This document shows, in pieces, positions 56,915 through 64,000 of a stretch of 64,000 bases of DNA; position 1 is the first letter of the stretch, and each line of letters opens with the position of its first letter. The notes beneath the pieces are model-generated. The model had not been told where the DNA came from. It worked only from the letters and a program-made list of their open reading frames with translations, and ran no database searches. Origin of the DNA: JAJNBA01 sp963842295 (GTDB taxonomy: Bacteria; Actinomycetota; UBA4738; HRBIN12); NCBI GenBank assembly GCA_963842295.1, contig CAWJFY010000007.1, positions 310,001 through 374,000 on the forward strand. Reading direction: 5' to 3'. Both the position numbers and the translations under genes were made by a program.

Positions 56915-57028
56915 CTAGCCCTGTCGCTGCTTGTGCCGTGGGTTGGAGCAGATGACCATCACGACGCCCCGGCGCCGGATCACCCGGCACCGATCGCACA
57001 TCTTCTTCACGGACGGCCTGACCTTCAT
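56915..57028 (-). CDS. rpmJ: Ribosomal protein L36 (zinc type)
   Basis: A 37-residue protein: MKVRPSVKKMCDRCRVIRRR, then GVVMVICSNPRHKQRQG. The C-x2-C...C...H pattern is the zinc-binding (C+) form. It lies between infA and rpsM, the standard place. It has AGCAGATG-type leader sequence, with a GAGAG ribosome-binding site before the ATG at 57028. Confidence 0.97.
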   Translation of the reverse strand: MKVRPSVKKMCDRCRVIRRRGVVMVICSNPRHKQRQG

Positions 57029-57062
57029 CTGCTCTCCAGTGTGAACCTACTTGTGCTTGAAC

Positions 57063-57290
57063 CTACTTGAACCTGAACACCACGCGCCCTCGCGTGAGGT
57101 CGTACGGCGACAGCTCCACCTTGACCCGGTCCCCCGGAAGGATCCGGATGTAGTGCATCCGCATCTTCCCCGAGATGTGAGCCAGGACCTTGTGCCCGCT
57201 GTACGGCGCATCGAGCTCCACCCGGAACATGGCGTTGGGCAACGGCTCGATGACCGTTCCCTCGGCCTCGATAGCGTCGTCTTTCGGCAC
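57063..57290 (-). CDS. infA: Translation initiation factor IF-1
   Basis: A 75-residue S1-fold factor that binds the A site. AIEAEGTVIEPLPNAMFRVE, GHKVLAHISGKMRMHYIRIL, PGDRVKVELSPYDLTRGRVV and FRFK are typical. Between VELD and GHKV there are four residues, APYS, where most IF-1 proteins have one (often N), so a short loop is extended. The GTG at 57290 matches the usual start (VPKDDAIEAEG). A promoter is 80-110 bases upstream. Confidence 0.95.
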   Translation of the reverse strand: MPKDDAIEAEGTVIEPLPNAMFRVELDAPYSGHKVLAHISGKMRMHYIRILPGDRVKVELSPYDLTRGRVVFRFK

Positions 57291-57368
57291 GCTCCACTGT
57301 TTCCTTCGAACGGGTTCTCCTCTGCTGGCCGGACATGCGAACACGGCCTCCAGCAGGGGCGGACGCAT

Positions 57369-57398
57369 AGTATACGGGCGAGCGCTGCGAGATGTCCA
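57369..57398 (-). promoter_or_regulatory. infA operon promoter
   Basis: On the minus strand: -35 TGGACA (57393-57398), an 18-base spacer, -10 TATACT (57369-57374). One mismatch in each hexamer from consensus; it should drive infA-rpmJ-rpsM-rpsK-rpoA-rplQ independently of secY-adk-map. Confidence 0.75.
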
Positions 57399-57429
57399 CG
57401 AGAATTGGGCTGCAGGCTATCTCGGTCGT

Positions 57430-58191
57430 TCATGCTGGGATCGTCAAGATCTCCGGACCGTCCTCGGTGATGGCGATCGTGTGCTCGAAGTGAGCTGCGA
57501 TCGATCCGTCCGTGGTCACGACCGTCCACCCGTCGGCGAGAACCCTGTTCTCCTCGCCTCCGAGGGTGAACATGGGCTCCACGGCGATCGTGAGGCCGGG
57601 CCGAAGCTCCAGGCCCCGTCCCGGCGGGCCCCAGTTCTGGATGAACGGCTCCTCGTGCATGCTCCGGCCGATGCCGTGGCCACCGTATTCCCGGACCACA
57701 CCCAATCCCGCGGCATCGGCGACGGACTCGACGGTGTGGCCGATGTCGGAGAGCCTGCCGCCCACCCGGATCGCGTCGATCGCCGCGTAGAGCGCATGCT
57801 CGGTCTCCTTCGCGAGCTTCGCCGCCTCCTCTGACGGCGCCTGGCCGCCCACGAACACCGTCACCGCGGCGTCGCCGTGGAATCCCTCCCAGATCGCCCC
57901 GAAATCCAGTGAGAGCACCATCCCTTCCTTGAGCTTCCTCGTCCCCGACGGGATCCCGTGGACGATCTCGGCGTCGATCGAGGTGCAGATCGAGGCCGGG
58001 TAGGTTCCCCGGTACCCCTTGAAGGAAGGGATCGCTCCCTGTTCCCGGATGAAACGCTCCGCCACGCGGTCCAGGTCCAGCGTGGAACGCCCGGGCTCGA
58101 CCGCAGCCAGCACCGTTTCGATCGTGCCGGCCACGATCCGCCCGGCCTTCCGCATCTTCTCGATCTCGTCGACCGATTTCCGGATGATCAC
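57430..58191 (-). CDS. map: Methionine aminopeptidase, type I
   Basis: A 253-residue metalloprotease that removes the initiator Met. Metal ligands: SLDFGAIWEGFHGDAAVTVF with two Asp, VVREYGGHGIGRSMHEEPFI with the His, LTIAVEPMFTLG with Glu, and VTTDGSIAAHFEHTIAITED with the last Glu. The GTG at 58191 overlaps the adk stop by four bases. The gene lies between adk and infA as in many bacteria. Confidence 0.97.
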   Translation of the reverse strand: MIIRKSVDEIEKMRKAGRIVAGTIETVLAAVEPGRSTLDLDRVAERFIREQGAIPSFKGYRGTYPASICTSIDAEIVHGIPSGTRKLKEGMVLSLDFGAIWEGFHGDAAVTVFVGGQAPSEEAAKLAKETEHALYAAIDAIRVGGRLSDIGHTVESVADAAGLGVVREYGGHGIGRSMHEEPFIQNWGPPGRGLELRPGLTIAVEPMFTLGGEENRVLADGWTVVTTDGSIAAHFEHTIAITEDGPEILTIPA

Positions 58192-58838
58192 TCGAGACCC
58201 TCCAAGACCTGCATGGTTCGCTCGATCACTTCGTCGGGGGTTCCTTCGGCGTCCACCTGGAAGAGCAGGTCGCGCTCCACGTAGAACTGCTCGAGCGGCG
58301 AGGCTTGTTCCCGATACACGGCGATCCGACGCCGCACGGTGAGTTCGTCATCGTCGGCCCGACGCTCGAGCTCGGCGCCGCAGACATCGCAGACCCCTTC
58401 TTGGGCGGGTGGCTTGAACTCGACATGGTACGTCCGCCCGCAGTTGGGACACGTGTAGCGGCCCAGGAGCCGCCGCACGGCGACCTCACCACCGACCGAG
58501 AACTTGATCACGGCGGAGAGGGGCTCGCCGGCTTCGTCGAGCGCCCGCTCCAGCGCCTCGGCCTGCGCGACGGTTCGTGGGAACCCATCGAGGATGAATC
58601 CCTTGTCGGCGTCCGGCTCCGCCAGCCGGTCCATGACCATCGAGACGACCACGTCGTCCGGCACGTACTCGCCGCGATCCATGAACGAGCGAGCGCGGAT
58701 CCCGAGCTTCGTTCCTCGCTGCACGTGATCGCGCAGGATCTCGCCTGTCGAGATCTGCGGGATCCCGTACCGCTCCGACAGCAGGACCCCCTGCGTCCCC
58801 TTCCCCGCGCCCGGGGGGCCGAGCAGCACGAGCCGCAT
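58188..58838 (-). CDS. adk: Adenylate kinase with zinc-binding LID
   Basis: A 216-residue nucleotide kinase (AMP + ATP to 2 ADP). RLVLLGPPGAGKGTQGVLLS is the P-loop, QISTGEILRDHVQRGTKLGI binds AMP, DGFPRTVAQAEALERALDEA, and the LID carries YTCPNCGRTYHVEFKPPAQE and CDVCGAELERRADDDELTVR, a four-Cys zinc site. Most high-GC actinobacteria have the short or zinc-less form, so this is a lineage clue. ATG at 58838, 3 bases after secY. Confidence 0.97.
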   Translation of the reverse strand: MRLVLLGPPGAGKGTQGVLLSERYGIPQISTGEILRDHVQRGTKLGIRARSFMDRGEYVPDDVVVSMVMDRLAEPDADKGFILDGFPRTVAQAEALERALDEAGEPLSAVIKFSVGGEVAVRRLLGRYTCPNCGRTYHVEFKPPAQEGVCDVCGAELERRADDDELTVRRRIAVYREQASPLEQFYVERDLLFQVDAEGTPDEVIERTMQVLEGLE

Positions 58839-58841
58839 CGG

Positions 58842-60128
58842 CTATCCGAGGAAGCCCTCGTAGTGACGCATCAGCAGCTGGGACTCGATCTGCTTCATCG
58901 TCTCGAGGGCGACGCCCACCGCGATCAGGATCGAGGTGCCGCCGAACGGGAACTGCGCGAGGCTCCAGAACGCGAACACGATCGTCGGGATCAGCGCGAT
59001 CACCGCGAGGAAGATCGCTCCCGGCAGTCCGATCCGGATCAGGATCCGGTTCAGGTAGTCCGCGGTCGGGGGGCCGGGCCTGATGCCCGGGATGAACCCG
59101 CCGTTCTTCCGTAGGTTGTCGGCGGTGCGGGTCGGATCGAACTGGATCGCCGTGTAGAAGTACGAGAAGAAGATGATCAGCATCGCGAGGAGCGCCATGT
59201 AGACGATACTCCGCTGGTTCTGCAGATGGTTCTGGACGAAATTCTGGAACCATTCGGCGTGGTACACGCTCGCCAGCAGCGCCGGGAAGTACATGACAGA
59301 CGTGGCGAAGATGATCGGGATCACACCTGCCTGGTTCACCTTCAGTGGAAGGTACGTGCTCCCACCCGACGTCATCTTGCGGCCGACCACCCGTTTCGCG
59401 TACTGGACCGGCACGCGTCGCTGTCCCTGGTCGACGTAGATCACAGCGACCACGATCGCGAGGCCGATCAGCATGATCGTGATGAACTTGCCCGTTCCGC
59501 CCTGCTCCAGGATCACGCGCCCTTCGAACGGAAGGGTCGAGATCACGCTCGTGAAGATCAGGATCGACATGCCGTTCCCGACACCTCGCTGGGTGATCAG
59601 CTCGCCCAGCCACATGATCAGCGCCGTGCCGGCGGTCATGATCAAGACGATGAACGCGACGTTCGCACCCGTGAACGTGCCTGGGGGGAAGACGTCGGGG
59701 ATGCCGGAGGCCGCCGGATTGTGGAACAGGAACACGAGCCCCGTGGACTGCAGTAGCGCCAGCACGACGGTGACGTAGCGCGTCCACTGGTTGATCTTCT
59801 TCGTACCGGTCTCCCCCTGCTCCTGCCATTGCTGCAGCTTGGGGATCACGACCGTCATCAGCTGCATGATGATCGAGCTGGTGATGTAGGGCATGATCCC
59901 GAGAGAGAAGATCGCCAGCCGGGACAGGCCGCCGCCCGAGAACAGGTTGATGATCCCGAGGAACCCTCCGGCGCCCTGACGCTCGAGCTCGCGTTGCAAG
60001 ATGCCGATGTCGACCACCGGGACCGGCAGATAGGAGCCCAGCCGGAACACGGCGATGATGAACAGCGTGAACAGGATCTTCGCGCGAAGATCCGGAACTC
60101 GGAACGCGTTCAGGAACGCCTTGAGCAC
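58842..60128 (-). CDS. secY: Preprotein translocase subunit SecY
   Basis: A 428-residue translocon channel with ten hydrophobic helices. The first is FTLFIIAVFRLGSYLPVPVV; FLGIINLFSGGGLSRLAIFS contains the plug region; TGTKKINQWTRYVTVVLALL is the loop after helix 3; QRRVPVQYAKRVVG is the cytosolic loop after helix 6 and IPGIRPGPPTADYLNRILIR the loop after helix 8, both binding SecA and the ribosome. GTG at 60128; between rplO and adk. Confidence 0.97.
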   Translation of the reverse strand: MLKAFLNAFRVPDLRAKILFTLFIIAVFRLGSYLPVPVVDIGILQRELERQGAGGFLGIINLFSGGGLSRLAIFSLGIMPYITSSIIMQLMTVVIPKLQQWQEQGETGTKKINQWTRYVTVVLALLQSTGLVFLFHNPAASGIPDVFPPGTFTGANVAFIVLIMTAGTALIMWLGELITQRGVGNGMSILIFTSVISTLPFEGRVILEQGGTGKFITIMLIGLAIVVAVIYVDQGQRRVPVQYAKRVVGRKMTSGGSTYLPLKVNQAGVIPIIFATSVMYFPALLASVYHAEWFQNFVQNHLQNQRSIVYMALLAMLIIFFSYFYTAIQFDPTRTADNLRKNGGFIPGIRPGPPTADYLNRILIRIGLPGAIFLAVIALIPTIVFAFWSLAQFPFGGTSILIAVGVALETMKQIESQLLMRHYEGFLG

Positions 60129-60145
60129 GGTCGTCTAAGGGTAGC

Positions 60146-60580
60146 TCAGCTGAGGACTTCGGCGGTCCCTCCGGCCGCTTCGATCTTCTGCTTCGCCGCC
60201 TTCGAGAAGGCGTGCGCCTTCACGGAGAGCTTCTTGTCGAGCTCTCCGCGAGCGAGGACCTTGATCTTCGATCCCTTGTGCGCGAGGCCGTGCTGGTACA
60301 GGGCCTCGGGAGTCACGTCGTCGTCGAAGTACTTGGCCAGGATCTCGACGTTCACCGGCGCGTACTCGACCCGGTTGGGGTTCGTGAAGCCCTTCAGCTT
60401 GGGGACGCGCCGGATGAGAGGCATCTGGCCGCCCTCGAACCCAGCCCTGATCTTGCCGCGGGCGCCCGTGCCTTTCATGCCCCGCCCGGCTGTCTTGCCA
60501 CGGGTGCCCGCGCGCCCGCGACCCACCCGGGTGCGTTCCGTCTTCGCGCCCTTCGCGGGGCGGAGGTGATGCAGCTTCAT
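60146..60580 (-). CDS. rplO: Ribosomal protein L15
   Basis: A 144-residue large-subunit protein. MKLHHLRPAKGAKTERTRVG, RGRAGTRGKTAGRGMKGTGA, FEGGQMPLIRRVPKLKGFTN, and the C-terminal AFSKAAKQKIEAAGGTAEVL are the family pattern. ATG at 60580 overlaps the rpmD stop (ATGA). Confidence 0.98.
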   Translation of the reverse strand: MKLHHLRPAKGAKTERTRVGRGRAGTRGKTAGRGMKGTGARGKIRAGFEGGQMPLIRRVPKLKGFTNPNRVEYAPVNVEILAKYFDDDVTPEALYQHGLAHKGSKIKVLARGELDKKLSVKAHAFSKAAKQKIEAAGGTAEVLS

Positions 60581-60762
60581 CGGTCGACCTCCTCCACGCT
60601 CACCAGGTGCCTGACCTTCGCGAGCATCCCCCGGATGTCGGGACGATCCTCCTTGACCACGGTGTGACGGATGCGCCGCAGGCCGAGCCGGCGGACCGTG
60701 TCCTTCTGGTCCTCGGGTCGGTCGATCACGCTGCGGGTCTGCGTCACCCTAAGCTTGGTCAC
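60577..60762 (-). CDS. rpmD: Ribosomal protein L30
   Basis: A 61-residue protein: KLRVTQTRSVIDRPEDQKDT, then RRLGLRRIRHTVVKEDRPDI and MLAKVRHLVSVEEVD. RSVID replaces the usual RSxIG. The GTG at 60762 lies inside the end of rpsE, a 14-base overlap, suggesting coupling. Confidence 0.96.
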   Translation of the reverse strand: MTKLRVTQTRSVIDRPEDQKDTVRRLGLRRIRHTVVKEDRPDIRGMLAKVRHLVSVEEVDR

Positions 60763-61351
60763 CGTAGACCTCCGTCAGAGCTTCGGCGCGAGCCGCTTGC
60801 GCGTGCGCCTCGGCGGCCGCCACCGCCTCGAGCATCGGCTTGGGCGCCACCTGATGATCCTCGCGATCACGCATCAGCGCGACCTCGTGAGGCTTGCGCA
60901 ACGCCTTCAGCCCTGCCTCGGCCGCCTTCACGATGTTGATCTGGTTCGAGGAGCCCATCGATTTCGACAGGATGTCCTTGATGCCGGCCGCCTCGACGAG
61001 CGCCCGGACCGGACCGCCGGCGATGACACCGGTCCCCGGTGCGGCGGGCTTCAACAAGACGCGACCCGCTCCCGCCTGACCAACGATCTCGTGCGGGATC
61101 GTCGTCCCCATCATCGGGACCTCGAACATCTTCCGCCGCGCCAGCTCGACGCCCTTGGCGATGGCGGCAGGCACCTCCTTGGCCTTGCCGTAGCCGACGC
61201 CGACGCGGCCCGCGCCGTCGCCCACGACGATCAGCGCGGCGAACGAGAAGCGTCGGCCGCCCTTCACGACCTTCGCCACCCGGTTGATGAAGATGACCCG
61301 CTCCTCGTACGGGCTCTTCTCTTGGTCCCTCGCGTCATAGCGTCGCGACAT
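60749..61351 (-). CDS. rpsE: Ribosomal protein S5
   Basis: A 200-residue small-subunit protein involved in decoding accuracy. ERVIFINRVAKVVKGGRRFS, FAALIVVGDGAGRVGVGYGK, KEVPAAIAKGVELARRKMFE, LLKPAAPGTGVIAGGPVRAL and GSSNQINIVKAAEAGLKAL are typical. A 35-residue Ala/Glu-rich tail extends beyond the core. ATG at 61351 shares a base with the rplR stop (TGATG). The longer frame to 62158 is antisense noise. Confidence 0.97.
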   Translation of the reverse strand: MSRRYDARDQEKSPYEERVIFINRVAKVVKGGRRFSFAALIVVGDGAGRVGVGYGKAKEVPAAIAKGVELARRKMFEVPMMGTTIPHEIVGQAGAGRVLLKPAAPGTGVIAGGPVRALVEAAGIKDILSKSMGSSNQINIVKAAEAGLKALRKPHEVALMRDREDHQVAPKPMLEAVAAAEAHAQAARAEALTEVYGDQA

Positions 61352-61701
61352 CAGATCTGGAGTCCTCCCTCTCTCGCACCCTCGGCGACCGCGGCGACAC
61401 GGCCGTGGAACCGCCGCCCGCCCCGGTCGAACACGACCCGCTCGATCCCCGCGCCCTTCGCCCGATCGGCGATCAGCTTGCCGACCGCCTTCGCGCGATC
61501 GGTCTTGCCGTTCGTGCCGTCGATCTCCGCGTCGGACGCAGAGGCGAGCGTCGCGGCCTCGCGATCGTCGATCAGCTGCGCATAGATGTGGCGGTTCGAG
61601 CGGTACACGGCCAGGCGCGGCCGCTCCGCCGTCCCCGCAACTTTCTTGCGCACGCGCGCGTGACGGCGGACGCGCGCTTCGCGCCTCGCTTTGGCGTCCA
61701 T
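61351..61701 (-). CDS. rplR: Ribosomal protein L18
   Basis: A 116-residue large-subunit protein that binds 5S rRNA. MDAKARREARVRRHARVRKK, AERPRLAVYRSNRHIYAQLI, AKAVGKLIADRAKGAGIERV and FDRGGRRFHGRVAAVAEGAR are present. The ATG at 61701 overlaps the rplF stop as TGATG; a GTG one codon earlier is possible. Confidence 0.97.
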   Translation of the reverse strand: MDAKARREARVRRHARVRKKVAGTAERPRLAVYRSNRHIYAQLIDDREAATLASASDAEIDGTNGKTDRAKAVGKLIADRAKGAGIERVVFDRGGRRFHGRVAAVAEGAREGGLQI

Positions 61702-62252
61702 CACGCGGTCGCCCCCTTCGCTGCCTTCCCGGCCTTCTTGCGGACATACTCGTTCTCGTAGCGGATCCCCTTGCCCTTGTACGGCTCGGGCTTCCGGATC
61801 TTGCGGATGTTGGCGGCGACCTCGCCGACCTGCTGCTTGTCGTTGCCCCGCACCACGACCTGGGTCGGGATGGGGACCTCGAACTCGATACCCTCCGGCT
61901 GAGGCACGAGGACGGGGTGTGAGTAACCGACCTGGAGCTCGACGTCGCTGCCCTTGAGCACGGCGCGGTAGCCGACGCCCACGATCTGCAGCCGCTTCTC
62001 GAAGCCCTTGGTGACCCCTTCGACCATGTTGGCGAGGAGCGATCGCGTGAGCCCATGCAGACTGCGGCTGAACCCGATGTCGTCGGGCCGCTCCACCCGT
62101 GCGGCGCCCTCCTCCGTGAGGATGCGCATGGTCGGGTGCATGGTCTGGGAGAGCTCACCGCGGGGACCGCGAACGGTCACCACGTTGACGTCGTCGACCT
62201 TCACCTCGACCCCATCCGGGATCTCCACGGGTCGTCTTCCGATCCTGCTCAT
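61701..62252 (-). CDS. rplF: Ribosomal protein L6
   Basis: A 183-residue protein: MSRIGRRPVEIPDGVEVKVD, VVTVRGPRGELSQTMHPTMR, SLHGLTRSLLANMVEGVTKG and the end KPEPYKGKGIRYENEYVRKK. It occupies the usual place between rpsH and rplR. ATG at 62252. Confidence 0.97.
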   Translation of the reverse strand: MSRIGRRPVEIPDGVEVKVDDVNVVTVRGPRGELSQTMHPTMRILTEEGAARVERPDDIGFSRSLHGLTRSLLANMVEGVTKGFEKRLQIVGVGYRAVLKGSDVELQVGYSHPVLVPQPEGIEFEVPIPTQVVVRGNDKQQVGEVAANIRKIRKPEPYKGKGIRYENEYVRKKAGKAAKGATA

Positions 62253-62270
62253 GCCTTCACTTCTCCACCA

Positions 62271-62699
62271 TCACCAGACGTAGGCCAGCACTTCGCCACC
62301 GAAACCCCTTCGAGCCGCTTCCTTGTCGGTCATCACGCCTTGCGAGGTCGAGATGATCGCGATGCCGAGCCCCCCTTGCACACGCGGGAGCTCGTCGCGA
62401 CCGCGGTAGATCCTTCGCCCGGGCTTCGAGATGCGCCTGAGCCCGGTGATCGCCCTGCGCCGCCTCACCCCGTACTTCAGTCGGATCCGGAAGGCTTGAT
62501 GCACGCCCTCGCCCTCCCGTCCGTAGCCGATGATGTATCCCTCCGCATCCAGGATCTTCAGCACCGAGTCGGAGAGCTTCGACACGGGTGCCACCAAGTC
62601 ATCCTTGTACGCAAGGTTCGCGTTCCGGATCCTGGTCAGTAGGTCCGCGACCGGATCGGATACGTTCGAGGAGAACTTCGTCGCCGTCTTCGTCACCAT
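62271..62699 (-). CDS. rpsH: Ribosomal protein S8
   Basis: A 142-residue 16S rRNA-binding protein. SDPVADLLTRIRNANLAYKD, SVLKILDAEGYIIGYGREGE, GLRRISKPGRRIYRGRDELP, and GIAIISTSQGVMTDKEAARR. The ATG at 62699 overlaps the end of rpsN by 7 bases. A GTG one codon later is an alternative. Confidence 0.97.
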   Translation of the reverse strand: MVTKTATKFSSNVSDPVADLLTRIRNANLAYKDDLVAPVSKLSDSVLKILDAEGYIIGYGREGEGVHQAFRIRLKYGVRRRRAITGLRRISKPGRRIYRGRDELPRVQGGLGIAIISTSQGVMTDKEAARRGFGGEVLAYVW

Positions 62700-62878
62700 G
62701 AGGCTTTGGTCACCCCCGGCAGCTCGCCCAGGTGCGCGAGCTCACGGAAACAGATCCTGCACAGCAGGAACTTGCGGTAGACCGCCCTGGCGCGGCCGCA
62801 CCGCATGCACCGCGTGTAGCCCTGCACGCGGAACTTCGGCTGCTTCTTCTGCTTGTTGATGAGTGCTGTCTTCGCCAT
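62693..62878 (-). CDS. rpsN: Ribosomal protein S14, zinc-binding type
   Basis: A 61-residue S14 of the short zinc form (rpsZ type): MAKTALINKQKKQPKFRVQG, YTRCMRCGRARAVYRKFLLC and RICFRELAHLGELPGVTKAS. Two CxxC pairs bind zinc. Start ATG at 62878 gives the standard N-terminus; the longer frame to 62959 was rejected. 10 bases after rplE. Confidence 0.97.
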   Translation of the reverse strand: MAKTALINKQKKQPKFRVQGYTRCMRCGRARAVYRKFLLCRICFRELAHLGELPGVTKASW

Positions 62879-62888
62879 GGTCTCGTCC

Positions 62889-63470
62889 TCAGCTCGCTTC
62901 CGCCGCCACCTGGGCGAACGGGAAGCCCAGGGCGGCAAGCAAGGCTCGTCCCTCGTCATCGGTCTCAGCCGTGGTCACGATGGTGATGTCCATGCCCGTG
63001 ACCTTCAGCACCTTGTCATAGTCGATCTCCGGGAAGATCAACTGCTCGGTCACGCCGAGCGTGTAGTTGCCGTGCCCGTCGAACGCTGCCGGGCTGAGAC
63101 CCCGGAAGTCTCGGATGCGCGGGAGCGCCAACGATACGAGCCTATCCACGAACTCCCACATGTAGGCGCCCCGGAGCGTCACCTTGGCGCCGATCGCCAT
63201 GCCCTCGCGGAGCTTGAAGCCCGCGATCGACTTGCGGGCCTTCGTGACGACCGCTTTCTGCCCGGTGATCGTGGCCAGATCCTCGAGCGCGGCGTCGAGG
63301 AGGCGCCCGTCTTTGACGGCCTCGCCGACGCCCATGTTGATGACGACCTTCTCGACGCTGGGCACCTGCATCAAGTTGGCGAGTCCCAACTGCTCCTTGA
63401 GCATCGGAACCAGCTCCTCCCGATACCGCTTCCGGAGGCGTGGCGTGTAGTCGTCCGTCTTCGCGCTCAT
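62889..63470 (-). CDS. rplE: Ribosomal protein L5
   Basis: A 193-residue protein of the central protuberance. PRLRKRYREELVPMLKEQLG, VPSVEKVVINMGVGEAVKDG, TGQKAVVTKARKSIAGFKLR, EGMAIGAKVTLRGAYMWEFV, RDFRGLSPAAFDGHGNYTLG and TIVTTAETDDEGRALLAALG. ATG overlaps the rplX stop (ATGA). Confidence 0.98.
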   Translation of the reverse strand: MSAKTDDYTPRLRKRYREELVPMLKEQLGLANLMQVPSVEKVVINMGVGEAVKDGRLLDAALEDLATITGQKAVVTKARKSIAGFKLREGMAIGAKVTLRGAYMWEFVDRLVSLALPRIRDFRGLSPAAFDGHGNYTLGVTEQLIFPEIDYDKVLKVTGMDITIVTTAETDDEGRALLAALGFPFAQVAAEAS

Positions 63471-63808
63471 GACATCTCCGTCTCACACTTGCGACAGAAC
63501 CGAACCTTCCGGTCACCCTCGATCCGATGCCCGATACGGGTCGCCTTGCCGCAGGCCGAACACACGACCTGCACGTTCGAGATGTCCACGAACATCTCGG
63601 CGTCGATGATCCCCCCCTGCTGAAGCTGCTGGGAGCTGCCGCGAGCGCGACGGCCGGACGAGCGCTGGTGTTTCTTGGCCAGCGCAACGCCGTCCACCAT
63701 CACTCGGCCCTCGCGAGGAAGCACGCGCACGACCCGGCCCTCCCGGCCGCGGTCCTTGCCCGAGATCACCCGGACCGTGTCGTCTCTCTTGATGTCGACT
63801 CCTGGCAT
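63467..63808 (-). CDS. rplX: Ribosomal protein L24
   Basis: A 113-residue assembly-initiator protein with a KOW motif: DTVRVISGKDRGREGRVVRV, then GVALAKKHQRSSGRRARGSS, GGIIDAEMFVDISNVQVVCS and a C-terminal segment with a CxxC...CxxC pair (CSACGKATRIGHR, RFCRKCETEMS), so a zinc-binding tail as in many bacteria. Two bases downstream of rplN. Confidence 0.97.
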   Translation of the reverse strand: MPGVDIKRDDTVRVISGKDRGREGRVVRVLPREGRVMVDGVALAKKHQRSSGRRARGSSQQLQQGGIIDAEMFVDISNVQVVCSACGKATRIGHRIEGDRKVRFCRKCETEMS

Positions 63809-63810
63809 CG

Positions 63811-64000
63811 CTACAGCACCTCCGGAGCGAGCGAAACGATCTTCATGTACCGCTTGTCGCGGAGCTCTCGGGCCACCGGTCCGAAGATCCGTGTCCCTCG
63901 CGGGTTCCTCGAATCGGGTGTGAGGAGGACCACGGCGTTGTCATCGAACCGGATGTAGGAGCCGTCGGGGCGCCTGCGCTCTTTCGAGGTTCGCACGACA
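63811..64000 (-). CDS. rplN: Ribosomal protein L14, C-terminal part
   Basis: The last 63 codons of L14; the gene continues beyond the right edge. The visible part VVRTSKERRRPDGSYIRFDD, NAVVLLTPDSRNPRGTRIFG and PVARELRDKRYMKIVSLAPE VL matches the L14 C-terminus. The order rplN-rplX-rplE-rpsN is the standard spc operon. A GTG at 63996 that would start a 61-residue frame is internal to the gene. Confidence 0.96.
   Translation of the reverse strand, partial: VVRTSKERRRPDGSYIRFDDNAVVLLTPDSRNPRGTRIFGPVARELRDKRYMKIVSLAPEVL

Noticed and set aside
1..64000. CRISPR arrays, insertion sequences, integrases, tRNA or rRNA genes
   Set aside because: No direct-repeat arrays, transposase or integrase motifs, or cloverleaf-like sequences were noticed. 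tRNAscan-SE and Infernal would be needed to exclude small RNAs.

Overview
The window is a 64 kb, GC-rich, gene-dense piece of a bacterial chromosome. Gene order and families point to an actinobacterium, probably a deep-branching one. Supporting traits are guaB3-guaA, groESL under CIRCE control, the order rplQ-truA-rplM-rpsI-glmM-glmS-acpS-nnr-alr-tsaE-tsaB-rimI-tsaD, frequent GTG starts, an apparent class E-like sortase and a PASTA-less serine/threonine kinase. Adenylate kinase with a zinc LID and a two-subunit acyl-CoA mutase argue against the best-known actinobacterial orders. I see no rRNA, tRNA, CRISPR array, insertion sequence, prophage or attachment site, and no gene-free stretch longer than 300 bases.

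Region 1 (1-24.6 kb) is central carbon metabolism. It holds the start of an acyl-CoA mutase catalytic subunit, an SdhCDAB operon, two different isocitrate dehydrogenases around malate dehydrogenase, citrate synthase, a MetF-like reductase with FolD, PurH with PurN, and an operon of B12-binding mutase subunit-sucC-sucD-membrane protein. Together they link propionate-type carbon (methylmalonyl-CoA to succinyl-CoA to succinate) to the TCA cycle. Several uncharacterised membrane and zinc-ribbon proteins lie between. At 20.3-24.6 kb a hydrolase-cyclase fusion and a flavin-oxidoreductase-like gene are broken by single-base shifts.

Region 2 (24.6-39.6 kb) is mixed: PcrA helicase, sortase, Ser/Thr kinase, guaB3-guaA in one frame separated by a single stop codon, a DinB-fold protein, cysC with an alkaline-phosphatase-superfamily phosphodiesterase, a leucine-dehydrogenase-type enzyme, and groES-groEL with promoter and CIRCE operator.

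Region 3 (39.6-52.5 kb) is a tightly overlapped minus-strand run for threonylcarbamoyl-adenosine tRNA modification (tsaE, tsaB, rimI, tsaD), DNA repair (udg), cell wall precursors (alr, glmS, a frameshifted glmM), nnr and acpS. It ends at a small arsenic locus (arsR, arsC). Divergent from arsR, beneath a palindrome and a strong ribosome-binding site, is a 16-residue peptide carrying three Cys-Cys pairs.

Region 4 (52.5-64 kb) is translation: rpsI, rplM with a long lysine-rich tail, truA, rplQ, rpoA, rpsK, rpsM, rpmJ, infA, map, adk, secY and the spc-type ribosomal genes down to a partial rplN. rpsD is missing from its usual place between rpsK and rpoA.

A recurrent signal across the window is a -10-like hexamer (TANNNT or near) 6-8 bases before the start codon of first-in-operon genes. 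This suggests widespread leaderless transcription. All functions are inferred from sequence alone; no database search was run.
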